DNA of 64,000 nt from Thalassotalea mangrovi (lineage in GTDB: Bacteria; Pseudomonadota; Gammaproteobacteria; Enterobacterales; Alteromonadaceae), in NCBI RefSeq assembly GCF_005116735.1, contig NZ_SWDB01000003.1, positions 1 through 64,000 of the forward strand, given 5' to 3'. The position numbers and the translations under genes are program-made. Below the pieces are notes generated by a model. The model was given only the letters and a program-made list of their open reading frames with translations. It was not told where the DNA came from and did no database searches. Shown here piece after piece: positions 26,879 to 35,154 of this stretch; position 1 is the stretch's first letter, and every line of letters begins with the position of its first letter.

Positions 26879-29146
26879 CTAGAACTGGTAGGTTAACGTT
26901 GCGCGAAGTGACTGGCGATCACCGATGTACATGAACTTAGGTGCGCGATACGTTGAGGTGTAATATTCCGTGTCAAATACGTTACCAAGATTTATTCGGG
27001 CGGTAATGTCTTCGCTAAAATTATAACTGGCAAACATATTAACAACGCGATATGCGGGCACTTCCGGGCCGGAAGAACCGGTATCGGGTTGCCCACCGGT
27101 CATGCTGCTTTTATAGGTAAAATCACCACCAAAGGCAAAGTCATCGGTTAGCTGATAACGAGCCTGGGCAAAGAAGCTGTTTTCAGCAAAAAGCGCTAAT
27201 GGTAAGCCGACGCTGTCGGGGTTGGATGCCGACTCCAAAATTTCGGAGTCCATCTTTGCGGCGCTCAGCTGAATACTTAGTTCATCACTAAGCTGACCAT
27301 TCATTGCCACTTCAATACCGGTTACTTCATGCTTACCGGTATTTAAGGCACCGGTTACGTCATAACCGCGACCGGCACCTTCCATGATGTCGTCTTTGAC
27401 CAGGCGGAACGCCGCTAACTGCACAAATAACGATTCATCATTAAGTGACATTTTTGTACCAACTTCAAAATTGCTCACCGTTTCCGGCTCTGCGTCGGCA
27501 CTGCCTTCAGAATCGGTACAAACACCACCATATCCGCAATTGCCACCAACGTCAGATTCACCCCCGTTGATATTGGTTGCCGTGCCGTATGACGCATACA
27601 GGTTAACATCATCTACTACCTCGTATACGACTCCGAAATGGCCATTAGTCAAAGTATCCGAAAATTCATAAAGGTTTTCACCATTAAAACCATTTGCCAG
27701 GTTGCTGTAATCGTAACTATCGAATCGAACACCGGCAAATATCATGAAATCATCTGTAACTTGTATCGTGTCCATTAACGATATGGCAACTACCTCGTAG
27801 TTGTAATCGGAACTGAAATCACCTTTCATTGCCGCTGAACGATCAATGATATTATTTAAATCGGCAACCGGATTGCCATCATTGTCTAACCCACAGAAGT
27901 TTTCGCTTATGCCTCCGCGCCCGGCACTCCAGCAATTAGTGAGTGCGTTACCCGTATTGGTATAACGTCCATTTAGTACCGAATAGTCGGCATATTCTGC
28001 GCTGATTAAAAATTTGTGTTCGACAGACCCTGACTGAATGTCGGCGAATAGATTGAATTGTGTCGCGAAGTGTTGAATATCCTGATAGTTTGAGTGTGTA
28101 CCGAAGGTGAAGGTACCAAATCCATTGGTCTCATTAATGGCATCTTGTTCGGTCAGGTAACCCGTAGTACCGCCGGCGCTGGTGGCAATATAGCCATTTT
28201 CGGTTTCGCCGTAGCGGGTAATATTATAAATCTTCCAGCTATTGTTAATTTCATGCTCAACCCGCAAGGTTGATGACCAGGCTTCAGAGTTCATAAAGTC
28301 GCCTTGCTGAGCATATACGGGAATATCTTCGACTATTTTATCGTTAATGACGGTCGAGCCTAAGTCAGGAACATCTTCCGCATTCAGGTAATAAAAATCG
28401 GCCCAAACCCGACTTTTTCGGCCATCATCGTATAAACCAGAAAGCAAGGCCCCTTCACGGTTACGCTCAGCTCCCTGGCGTTTTGGAGCATCTTCGCTCG
28501 CCTTCATAATATTAATGCGAGTGGCGATATCGTCAGTAAGTGGTTTATTGACATCTACGGATGCACGATAGTAATTATCGCTGCCAACACCGACATCTAC
28601 CCGACCAAAATCGTAACCAAGAGAAGCTTTTTTGGTAATACTATTAATGGCACCTCCCGAGGAGCCACGCCCGGCAAACGTAGAGCTTGGTCCTTTAGTT
28701 ATTTCAATTTGTTCAACCGAAAAACTCTCCCGGGTATTCATCCCAGGATCTCGCAAGCCATCTACGAATACATCAGACCGTGCCTCATGACCACGAATAA
28801 TATAGCGGTCGCCAAAGGCATTACCGTTTTCACCCGTACCTAAGGTAACACCCGCCTGAGTCGACAATACTTCTTTTAAGTCAGAGCGTCCTGATTCTTC
28901 AATTTGATCTTTGGTTAAAACGGTAATCGTGGCTGGCGTATCGATTAGATCAGCAAGGCGGCGAGTATCACCCGACTTCTTAACGTTATAAATGGAATCT
29001 CGTACACCATGAATTTCAATCAGCTCAATTTCTTTGTCTTTAGCTTTACGTTCTTTAGTTGCGGAGTCATCGGCATAGGCCGATGTCATGCTCACAGATA
29101 ATGCACCGAATAAAGCAGTAGAGCCCAATAACACTTTTTTGGACAT
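26879..29146 (-). CDS. TonB-dependent siderophore receptor (catecholate type)
   Basis: A 755-residue outer-membrane receptor. It has a signal peptide (about 1-25), plug domain segments ITVLTKDQIEESGRSDLKEV and IRGHEARSDVFVDGLRDPG, EQIEITKGPSSTFAGRGSSG, and a beta-barrel ending in LRATLTYQF. The short DxD-type loops and GR-SSGGAIN plug signature match the Fiu/PiuA group, which takes up iron catecholates and some catechol-bearing drugs. Expression should be iron-repressed through the Fur box 63 bp upstream. It forms an operon with piuC. Confidence 0.94.
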   Translation of the reverse strand: MSKKVLLGSTALFGALSVSMTSAYADDSATKERKAKDKEIELIEIHGVRDSIYNVKKSGDTRRLADLIDTPATITVLTKDQIEESGRSDLKEVLSTQAGVTLGTGENGNAFGDRYIIRGHEARSDVFVDGLRDPGMNTRESFSVEQIEITKGPSSTFAGRGSSGGAINSITKKASLGYDFGRVDVGVGSDNYYRASVDVNKPLTDDIATRINIMKASEDAPKRQGAERNREGALLSGLYDDGRKSRVWADFYYLNAEDVPDLGSTVINDKIVEDIPVYAQQGDFMNSEAWSSTLRVEHEINNSWKIYNITRYGETENGYIATSAGGTTGYLTEQDAINETNGFGTFTFGTHSNYQDIQHFATQFNLFADIQSGSVEHKFLISAEYADYSVLNGRYTNTGNALTNCWSAGRGGISENFCGLDNDGNPVADLNNIIDRSAAMKGDFSSDYNYEVVAISLMDTIQVTDDFMIFAGVRFDSYDYSNLANGFNGENLYEFSDTLTNGHFGVVYEVVDDVNLYASYGTATNINGGESDVGGNCGYGGVCTDSEGSADAEPETVSNFEVGTKMSLNDESLFVQLAAFRLVKDDIMEGAGRGYDVTGALNTGKHEVTGIEVAMNGQLSDELSIQLSAAKMDSEILESASNPDSVGLPLALFAENSFFAQARYQLTDDFAFGGDFTYKSSMTGGQPDTGSSGPEVPAYRVVNMFASYNFSEDITARINLGNVFDTEYYTSTYRAPKFMYIGDRQSLRATLTYQF

Positions 29147-29208
29147 TGTTATTCCCTGTTAAAGTTATTAAAAATCAGGCGCATTATATCGTTAAATATG
29201 CGAATGTA

Positions 29209-29227
29209 AATAACAATCATTCTCATT
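29209..29227 (-). promoter_or_regulatory. Fur box before the siderophore receptor
   Basis: Read on the minus strand, AATGAGAATGATTGTTATT fits the Fur consensus (GATAATGATAATCATTATC) well, with the nAATGAnAATnATT core of gammaproteobacterial boxes. Confidence 0.8.
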
Positions 29228-29596
29228 TAATGTTGTAGGGGGTTAAAGTTACACGATTGCTAAAGTTGCTTTTCGTTACTCTGCGTCCGCATAAAGTGTG
29301 CATAACCGGTTCGGTTCATAGCTCATATCACCTCGACTGCGCCGTAACGATAATTCATTGCAAACATCTAATGGTGTGGCTGGTTACTATGATTCTCGGT
29401 ATCCGGGTTCTTCTCGTACGCCCCGGTTTGATATGCAATTCTCGACTTTGGCAGATAAAAATAATGGCTACCTGGGCTGGCTGTTATGGTTTACCAGGTC
29501 AAGTCAGGTTTGCTTCAACCAATTGCCATATTGACCGCATTCGCCGCAGGGCCCAGCAAAGTAAGTTGGGATTTGTCGATTGCCGTTTCATTTACG
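29228..29596. other. intergenic stretch without a convincing gene
   Basis: A plus-strand frame at 29257-29691 has unusual composition (many Cys and His) and no start signal. A second frame, 29322-29534, is open for about 70 codons and contains a protein-like stretch (VAGYYDSRYPGSSRTPRFDM), but lacks a start codon and ends abruptly. It may be the relic of a decayed gene. No tRNA-like cloverleaf was found. Confidence 0.4.
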
Positions 29597-29626
29597 CTGT
29601 CATAAAACCGACAAAAAAATGTCATA
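29597..29626 (+). promoter_or_regulatory. Pho-box-like direct repeats upstream of rmf
   Basis: Exact TGTCATA heptamers occur at 29598-29604 and 29620-29626, 22 bp apart. A degenerate copy (CGACAAA, 4 of 7) sits at the intervening 11-bp register. PhoB sites are built of such heptamers every 11 bp (CTGTCATAAAnCTGTCAT). Confidence 0.45.
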
Positions 29627-29768
29627 TCCTAGGGTTTTCGGGTTGCCAGAGTGTTATTTGTGAACTTAAATTAAACGTTAGGGTTAGTTGAATTCACTCC
29701 TTTTCCCGGTGCGAATAGCATTAACTACCCGCCTTCCATAAGACGTGTTGATTAGCCAGGAGTTATCA

Positions 29769-29942
29769 ATGAAAAGACAAAAACGCGATCGTCTGCAACG
29801 AGCACATTCCCATGGTTACCAGGCCGGCCTGCACGGCAAAAATAAAGAAGAGTGTCCCTATCAAAACCTCGATGCAAAATCCCAGTGGCTGGGCGGTTGG
29901 CGTGAAGCAATGTCTGACAGGAGTATGGGGTTATTTAAATAG
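29769..29942 (+). CDS. rmf: ribosome modulation factor
   Basis: A 57-residue basic protein nearly identical in its core to E. coli RMF: MKRQKRDRLQRAHSHGYQAG at the start and NLDAKSQWLGGWREAM near the end. RMF binds 70S ribosomes in stationary phase and starts dimerisation into inactive 100S particles. AGGAG lies at proper spacing before ATG 29769. A MITE-like element begins 4 bp after the stop and separates it from convergent modC. A Pho-box-like repeat lies about 145 bp upstream. Confidence 0.97.
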   Translation: MKRQKRDRLQRAHSHGYQAGLHGKNKEECPYQNLDAKSQWLGGWREAMSDRSMGLFK

Positions 29943-29946
29943 TGTT

Positions 29947-30211
29947 ATACCAATCACATTAAGTTTGTGCACAACTCAGAGTTAGGGCAGAGGTTCATTT
30001 GCAACATAAATTTCATTGATATAGCCATTCTATATTACTGAAATATAGGGCCGGAAATGGACCTCTGATAAACACCCTCCGGGTGAGTTTTAAAGGCATT
30101 TATCCTGCGTTACTGATTTTGACAATGGAGTAACCATTCTCTGTAATCAAAGCCTTGCCTAAATGCCTTTAAATTCTCACTGAGTGAGCAATAATTTAAT
30201 GTGATTGGCAT
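29947..30211 (+). mobile_element. MITE-like element, full-length copy (265 bp)
   Basis: The termini are ATACCAATCACATTAA (left) and TTAATGTGATTGGCAT (right), inverted repeats with one mismatch over 16 bp. There is no reading frame inside. A diverged partial copy lies at 1-163 in the opposite orientation, and two miniatures made of just the ends lie at 57153-57196 and 59093-59154. The right end reaches the last base of the modC stop codon, so the insertion defines or abuts that end. Flanks read AT on both sides, so a 2-bp target duplication is possible but cannot be told from the repeat itself. Confidence 0.85.
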
Positions 30212-31332
30212 CAATAACAGCGGATTGCGTCGGCCTGGAACTGGATAAAAACTTCGGTTCCATGGCTAAGGCGCAACAATTCCACAGCATATCTGGACGT
30301 GTTAATGGCAAAGGTGTGCTCCATCACCTGAACTTTGATTAGCATGCCGTTTCGGCTTAGACGATGTAACTGGCTGATTCTACCGGGCAGGCAGTTGATG
30401 ATCGAGCTCGCCTCGGGTTTGTTCAGGCTAATACTTAAATCATCCGCTAAAATATAGCAGCGTAATTGTTGCCCCAGAGGTTGGTTCATCAGTGGCGCGA
30501 ACAGTTTTACCTGATTATGGCTTGGCGCCATAAAATCCAGTTGCGTCAGGCCAAAGTTCACCAGGTGTTGCTTTACTTTCAGGGTTAACGAAGTAGGGCT
30601 ACTAAACTCGGTCGACATTCGTTCATTGAGGTTATTGAGAACCTGATGCACATGCCCAACCTGGATGATCCGGCCATTTTCCATCACCAGTACCTCATCG
30701 GCAAGCTGCTGGATTTCAATAATATTGTGGCTGACGTAGAGGATAGGCAAATTCAGGCGTTGATGGATCAGGCGTAATAAATGGACCATATCCCTGCGTG
30801 CCCGGTTATCCAGGTTCGATAACGGTTCATCCATCAATAATAATTCAGGCTCGGCTAACAGCGCCCGGGCGATGGCTACCCGTTGTTTTTCACCCGCCGA
30901 TAATTTAACGACATCACGCTTTAGCAGCGCACCGATTTGCGTCATTTGAATAATTTCATTGGCATCCAGGCTATTTGGTTTGCATCGCTTGCGAGCATAT
31001 TCGAGGTTCCCAGCTACGGATAAATGCGGAAACAGGCGGGCATCCTGAAACACGAAACCAATCTTGCGATGTTCAGGTTTGATAAACTGGGTATCACTTT
31101 GCAGCGTTCGTTGCTTGAGTATTACCGTCCCCGCGGCATCCCGATTTAAACCGGCAATTACTCGCAGTAAACTGGTTTTTCCCGATCCTGAGTGGCCTAA
31201 AATACCGGTGATACCATTAAGGTCAAAGCGAATATCACAACTTAACTGGAAACTGTCGAAACTTAAATTAACGTCGACGCTAAGGTCGCGTTGAATGGCT
31301 TGTGGGGCCTCAGATACGGCTAGCGTGCTCAT
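30211..31332 (-). CDS. modC: molybdate ABC transporter ATP-binding protein
   Basis: A 373-residue ABC ATPase. Walker A GHSGSGKTS is at about 46-54, the signature LSAGEKQRVAIARALL is at about 140-155, Walker B is LLLMDEP, and an H-loop (LYVSHN) follows. The C-terminal third (about 250-373) contains TOBE-type molybdate-sensing segments, typical of ModC. It powers ModAB import. Its start overlaps the modB stop by 4 bp. It is the last gene of the moa-mod unit, and its stop codon abuts the MITE-like element. Confidence 0.94.
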   Translation of the reverse strand: MSTLAVSEAPQAIQRDLSVDVNLSFDSFQLSCDIRFDLNGITGILGHSGSGKTSLLRVIAGLNRDAAGTVILKQRTLQSDTQFIKPEHRKIGFVFQDARLFPHLSVAGNLEYARKRCKPNSLDANEIIQMTQIGALLKRDVVKLSAGEKQRVAIARALLAEPELLLMDEPLSNLDNRARRDMVHLLRLIHQRLNLPILYVSHNIIEIQQLADEVLVMENGRIIQVGHVHQVLNNLNERMSTEFSSPTSLTLKVKQHLVNFGLTQLDFMAPSHNQVKLFAPLMNQPLGQQLRCYILADDLSISLNKPEASSIINCLPGRISQLHRLSRNGMLIKVQVMEHTFAINTSRYAVELLRLSHGTEVFIQFQADAIRCY

Positions 31333-32024
31333 GGTTCCATCCGGTATTTTATGTTGCGTTCATGATTGAAATTGAGCAGGTATATCAGTGCAAGCAATAC
31401 CATTGAGCCGATTAACAGGCAGGCTGCAAGCCAGTGTGCGGTGCTGTAATTCAAGGCTTCGACATGATCAAACAGGGCAATTGACAGGACACGTGTTTCG
31501 CCGGGAATATTGCCACCTATCATTAGTACCACACCAAACTCTCCTACTGTATGGGCGAAGCCAAGGCTGGCCGCAGTGATAAAGCTGGCTTTGGTCATGG
31601 GGAGCACCAGGGTGAAAAAACGATCCATGCTATTGGCGGAAAGCATGGCGCCGGCCTCTAGAACATGATCGCCGAGCTGTTCAAAAGCCTTTTGCAACGG
31701 TTGCACGACAAACGGTAGCGAGTAAATAACGGAACCGATTAAAATTCCCGTAAAACTAAATGCCAGGGAGTAGCCTGTCGTATCTAACCACCACTTGCCA
31801 GGCGTGCTGGTAGGTGAAAATATTACCAGTAAGTAGAATCCGAGTACGGTTGGGGGAAGCACCAGGGGTAATGCGACAATGGCTTCTAAGAATACTTTAT
31901 AGCGACTCTGGATTTTGCTCATATACCAGGCAAGCGGTGTGCCCAAAAGTAATAGGATCAGGGTCGTCAGGCCGGCGAGTTTGATCGTGGTGTATAGGGC
32001 TAACCATTCGTCACTGCTGCTCAT
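31329..32024 (-). CDS. modB: molybdate ABC transporter permease
   Basis: A 231-residue inner-membrane protein with five or six hydrophobic helices. The permease EAA-type loop is EAGAMLSANSMDRFFTLVLP, with PLVLPPTVLGFYLL upstream, both typical of ModB/CysTW-like permeases. ATG 32024 has AAGGA upstream and leaves a 14-bp overlap with modA; the in-frame ATG at 32048 would enlarge the overlap to 38 bp and is less likely. Confidence 0.93.
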   Translation of the reverse strand: MSSSDEWLALYTTIKLAGLTTLILLLLGTPLAWYMSKIQSRYKVFLEAIVALPLVLPPTVLGFYLLVIFSPTSTPGKWWLDTTGYSLAFSFTGILIGSVIYSLPFVVQPLQKAFEQLGDHVLEAGAMLSANSMDRFFTLVLPMTKASFITAASLGFAHTVGEFGVVLMIGGNIPGETRVLSIALFDHVEALNYSTAHWLAACLLIGSMVLLALIYLLNFNHERNIKYRMEP

Positions 32025-32784
32025 GTCCGGTCTTCCTTGTGTCCGCATACCCCATGCTGATGATTAATTCCTGACTACTATCACTGAGAATAAATTGCTG
32101 AAATTTTCTTGCTAGATCTTCATTTAATGTGGATTTTAAGATCAGCATTTGCTGTTCAATGGGCTCATGTAATTGACTGTCGATAAGTACGCCGCTACCG
32201 GTATCAGATAACAGAAATTGCGAATAGGAAATGATGCCAAAATCGACTGCGCCAGTGCGGGTTTGCTGATAGGTCTGACTGATATTATTGCCGGTGATCA
32301 CTTTATCATGAAATTTTCGCCACAAGTCCAGGGATAACAGCGCTTCTTTGGAGGCCTTACCGTAAGGAGCCAGGTGCGGTGCAGCGATAGCAATCCTACC
32401 TTGATAGGGTGTGAGATCGTCCAGGGCGACCTGATCACGGGTGGTAGACCACAGTGCCAGCTGCCCGGTGGCATAGGTAAAGCGGCTATTTTCCAGCGCC
32501 AGGCCTTCCTCTTCAATCAATTGTGGGCGCTTTATATCGGCGGCAAATACCATATCAAACGGCGCGCCATGACGCACTTGTTGGTAAAGCACGCCGGTAG
32601 CGGCAACAGATAATTTAACGTCAATGTCAGGCTCAAACTTCTCATTATAGGTATCCACTAATTGCTTGAGTGGTTCGGTGAAGTTCGCCGATACGCCGAT
32701 TTTTAAGCTTTGTTCGGCTTTTGTTGTCGCGCTGAGCAGCAGGGTTGCACAAGTCAGTAATACAGGGAAAAATGTTTTTACCAC
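32011..32784 (-). CDS. modA: molybdate-binding periplasmic protein
   Basis: A 257-residue solute-binding protein. It has a signal peptide (about 1-23, ending TTKAEQ), then a type II periplasmic-binding fold with SLKIGVSANFTEPLKQLVDT, the ATGVLYQQVRHGAPFDMVFA segment and ALLSLDLW. These are typical for ModA, which delivers molybdate to ModBC. The start is GTG 32784, which overlaps the moaE stop by 7 bp, so it is the point where the biosynthetic unit passes into the transport unit. Confidence 0.94.
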   Translation of the reverse strand: MVKTFFPVLLTCATLLLSATTKAEQSLKIGVSANFTEPLKQLVDTYNEKFEPDIDVKLSVAATGVLYQQVRHGAPFDMVFAADIKRPQLIEEEGLALENSRFTYATGQLALWSTTRDQVALDDLTPYQGRIAIAAPHLAPYGKASKEALLSLDLWRKFHDKVITGNNISQTYQQTRTGAVDFGIISYSQFLLSDTGSGVLIDSQLHEPIEQQMLILKSTLNEDLARKFQQFILSDSSQELIISMGYADTRKTGHEQQ

Positions 32785-33230
32785 TTTTGGGCCTCATTTT
32801 GATCGTTTTGATTGGCAGTAACCCAGCGGCTTCCAGCGGCGGTCTGCTCTTTTTTCCAAAAGGGGGCTTCGGTTTTCAGGTAATCCATAATCATCTGACT
32901 AGCATAGAAAGCGTCCTGGCGGTGTGCACTGGTTACGCCGACAAAAACAATATTATCATCGACATGCAATTCGCCAACGCGATGAATGATGCGGATTTTG
33001 CCGATTTGCCAGCGTTGCTTCGCCTGTTCGGCTATTTGCTGCAGGCTGCGCTCAGCCATGCCAGCATAATGTTCCAGGTACAAGTGGGCAACTTGTTCTC
33101 CCTGGTTGTGGTCGCGAACTTTACCAATAAAGGTCACCAGGGCCCCATCTTCGGAGGTATCCCGTTCCAGCCATTTAATTTCAGCGCCAGGGTCAAAGTC
33201 CTGCGCTTGCACGGTTATTTTAATGTCCAT
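32778..33230 (-). CDS. moaE: molybdopterin synthase catalytic subunit
   Basis: A 150-residue MoaE. With MoaD it converts precursor Z (cyclic pyranopterin monophosphate) to molybdopterin. Visible family segments are GALVTFIGKVRDHNQGE (about 29-45), LYLEHYAGMAERSLQQI and the HRVGELHVDDNIVFVGVTSAHR core, and the catalytic lysines in YLKTEAPFWKKE. ATG 33230 lies 4 bp after the moaD stop and gives the usual length; an upstream in-frame start at 33275 would overlap moaD. Confidence 0.95.
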   Translation of the reverse strand: MDIKITVQAQDFDPGAEIKWLERDTSEDGALVTFIGKVRDHNQGEQVAHLYLEHYAGMAERSLQQIAEQAKQRWQIGKIRIIHRVGELHVDDNIVFVGVTSAHRQDAFYASQMIMDYLKTEAPFWKKEQTAAGSRWVTANQNDQNEAQKW

Positions 33231-33234
33231 CGTA

Positions 33235-33507
33235 TCAGCCACCGGTAACCGGCGGAAAGAATGCGATTTCATCACCGGGTTTAATGACGATATTGTCTTG
33301 CACCATCTGCTGATTTACCGCCACTAGCAAACTGGAATTGGTAAATACCTGTTGCCACATGTCGCCACGCTTGGCCAGGGTGTGTTTGATGCTGGCAATA
33401 TCCGTCACGTCTGTTGATGCCAGTGCCAGCTGGTCACAACCGAGTTGTTCGCGAAACTGGGCGAAAAAAAGAACCCGGATGTCCTGTTTAGCTGCGCCAG
33501 TGGCCAT
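33235..33507 (-). CDS. moaD: molybdopterin synthase sulfur carrier subunit
   Basis: A 90-residue ubiquitin-fold protein ending in PPVTGG. The C-terminal Gly-Gly is adenylated and thiocarboxylated to donate sulfur to MoaE. The start has a strong AAGGAGG site at 5-bp spacing. It overlaps the moaC end by 20 bp. N-terminal extension of about ten residues compared with E. coli. Confidence 0.95.
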   Translation of the reverse strand: MATGAAKQDIRVLFFAQFREQLGCDQLALASTDVTDIASIKHTLAKRGDMWQQVFTNSSLLVAVNQQMVQDNIVIKPGDEIAFFPPVTGG

Positions 33508-33958
33508 GTTTTCCTCCTTGCTTTTCTAATACCTGGATATCACTGATTATCATCCCAGGATCCAGGGCCTTACACATGTCGAACAGGGTCAGGGCTGCCA
33601 CCGATACGGCGGTCAGGGCTTCCATCTCAACGCCAGTCTGGCCTGCCAGTTTACAGAGGCTGGTAATCTTTACCTGATTGTTGGTTTTATCGATGTCAAA
33701 ATCGACCTGTACTTTCGATAACATTAACGGGTGGCATAAGGGAATCAGATCACTACACTTTTTGGCGGCCTGAATACCGGCGATGCGTGCCACGGAAAAA
33801 ACATCCCCTTTATGGTGTTTTCCGTCGATAATGTGTTGCAACGTCTCAGGTTGCATAATCACATAGCCCTGAGCCCGGGCTTCTCTTGCCGTTACCGGTT
33901 TGCTACTGACATCCACCATATTGGCTTCACCGGATTGGTTAATATGACTAAATCCCAT
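33488..33958 (-). CDS. moaC: cyclic pyranopterin monophosphate synthase
   Basis: A 156-residue MoaC that completes precursor Z formation after MoaA. N-terminal [20 protein letters not shown] aligns with the E. coli start, so ATG 33958 is preferred over the extended frame at 33979. The active-site segment [18 protein letters not shown] with [13 protein letters not shown] and the later [20 protein letters not shown] are intact. It begins 2 bp after the moaB stop. Confidence 0.96.
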   Translation of the reverse strand: MGFSHINQSGEANMVDVSSKPVTAREARAQGYVIMQPETLQHIIDGKHHKGDVFSVARIAGIQAAKKCSDLIPLCHPLMLSKVQVDFDIDKTNNQVKITSLCKLAGQTGVEMEALTAVSVAALTLFDMCKALDPGMIISDIQVLEKQGGKHGHWRS

Positions 33959-33960
33959 CC

Positions 33961-34500
33961 TTAGCCCCGTGACTCGCACGCCGTGGTCGCTTGCAGGTGA
34001 CAGATGAAATTACAGGGTTTATGGGTGGCATCCAGTTGTTCTTTTATGATTTTATCCCAACCGGTTTTACAGGCATTGGTCGAACCCGGAAGACAAAAAA
34101 TAACCGTATGGTTTGCCATGCCGCCAATCGCCCTGGACTGAACCGTCGAGGTGCCAATTTCTTCATAGGATATGGCGCGGAATAACTCACCAAAACCTTC
34201 AATTTCTTTATCGAATAACGGTGCAATGGCCTGTGGCGTATTATCCCGGCCGGAAAACCCGGTACCGCCAGTGAGTAGGATGGCATGTATGTTATCGTTG
34301 GCAATCCACTGCGAGACCTGACTGCGTAACTGGTAAATGTCGTCTTTGCAGATATCCCGCGCCGCCAGGTTATGGCCGGCCTGGGTTAATCGTTCCACCA
34401 GCACCTGACCAGAGGTATCCGTTTGCATATTTCGGGTGTCCGATACGGTTAAAACGGCAATATTTAACGGTGTGAATGGCCGCGCTTGTTTAGTTGACAT
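33961..34500 (-). CDS. moaB: molybdenum cofactor biosynthesis protein MoaB
   Basis: A 179-residue MoaB/MogA-fold protein that binds molybdopterin and probably assists its adenylation. Segments [37 protein letters not shown] and [17 protein letters not shown] match the family. It overlaps the mobA end by 11 bp. MogA/MoaB functions overlap, so the exact step is not fixed by sequence; in E. coli MoaB is dispensable. Confidence 0.94.
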   Translation of the reverse strand: MSTKQARPFTPLNIAVLTVSDTRNMQTDTSGQVLVERLTQAGHNLAARDICKDDIYQLRSQVSQWIANDNIHAILLTGGTGFSGRDNTPQAIAPLFDKEIEGFGELFRAISYEEIGTSTVQSRAIGGMANHTVIFCLPGSTNACKTGWDKIIKEQLDATHKPCNFICHLQATTACESRG

Positions 34501-35149
34501 AACAGTGAAAACCTCGTTGTTGTTCTATCTGGCGAGCTCTTTGCCTTGCTCGTTGCCATTGTTCCGGCGTATTGGTGTTGTGCAGCCTCTCTGGTGTTCT
34601 GCAGTCGAGCAGGTTGACACCAGTTTGTTGAAACATCTGTTTAAAAGAAGGGCCTCTACCTTCAGGATTCGCCCGCAAGCGAAGGAACTCGCTCTTAAGA
34701 AACCCTTCAACCATGGCATTAACCGGCAAATATAAGGGTAATGGGTGGTCTTTGTAGCAGGTGACCTGCCCGCTGAGTTCGCCACTTAATTTGATTTGAT
34801 TTAACTCGTTACTGCCAAGTAGCGGCATATCCACAGGGAGTGCCAATATGGCCTTCGGACGCGTTGACTGGATGACCGAATACAGTCCCATCAAAGGGCC
34901 GGCATGAGTGATATCATCGACAATGCCGTGTTGTCCTTGCTTGCCACTAATGACGACATCAACGATGCCGACCTGAGTTAGCAATGACTGACAAAACTGC
35001 AACATGGAGATATCAGCCTGGCTATCACCAGCAAGAGACGGTTTGGTTTGCTGAAGAGCGGGTAACAGTGCTTTGTCCCTGCCCATCCGCTGTGAACGGC
35101 CACCGGCTAAGACTACGCCCAATATAGAGGAAGAGAATCGCGTATTCAT
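34490..35149 (-). CDS. mobA: molybdenum cofactor guanylyltransferase
   Basis: A 219-residue nucleotidyltransferase that attaches GMP to Moco to give the bis-MGD form used by NapA. The N-terminal GTP-binding signature is GVVLAGGRSQRMGRDKALLP (about 11-30), with LPVDMPLL near residue 110. It starts 5 bp after the moaA stop. Its presence inside the moa operon agrees with the nearby bis-MGD enzyme NapA. Confidence 0.94.
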   Translation of the reverse strand: MNTRFSSSILGVVLAGGRSQRMGRDKALLPALQQTKPSLAGDSQADISMLQFCQSLLTQVGIVDVVISGKQGQHGIVDDITHAGPLMGLYSVIQSTRPKAILALPVDMPLLGSNELNQIKLSGELSGQVTCYKDHPLPLYLPVNAMVEGFLKSEFLRLRANPEGRGPSFKQMFQQTGVNLLDCRTPERLHNTNTPEQWQRARQRARQIEQQRGFHCYVN

Positions 35150-35154
35150 ATTAA

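Noticed and set aside
29257..29691. 144-residue open frame upstream of rmf
   Set aside because: Strange composition (many Cys, His and Arg), no ribosome binding site, and it runs through the Pho-like repeats; probably chance.
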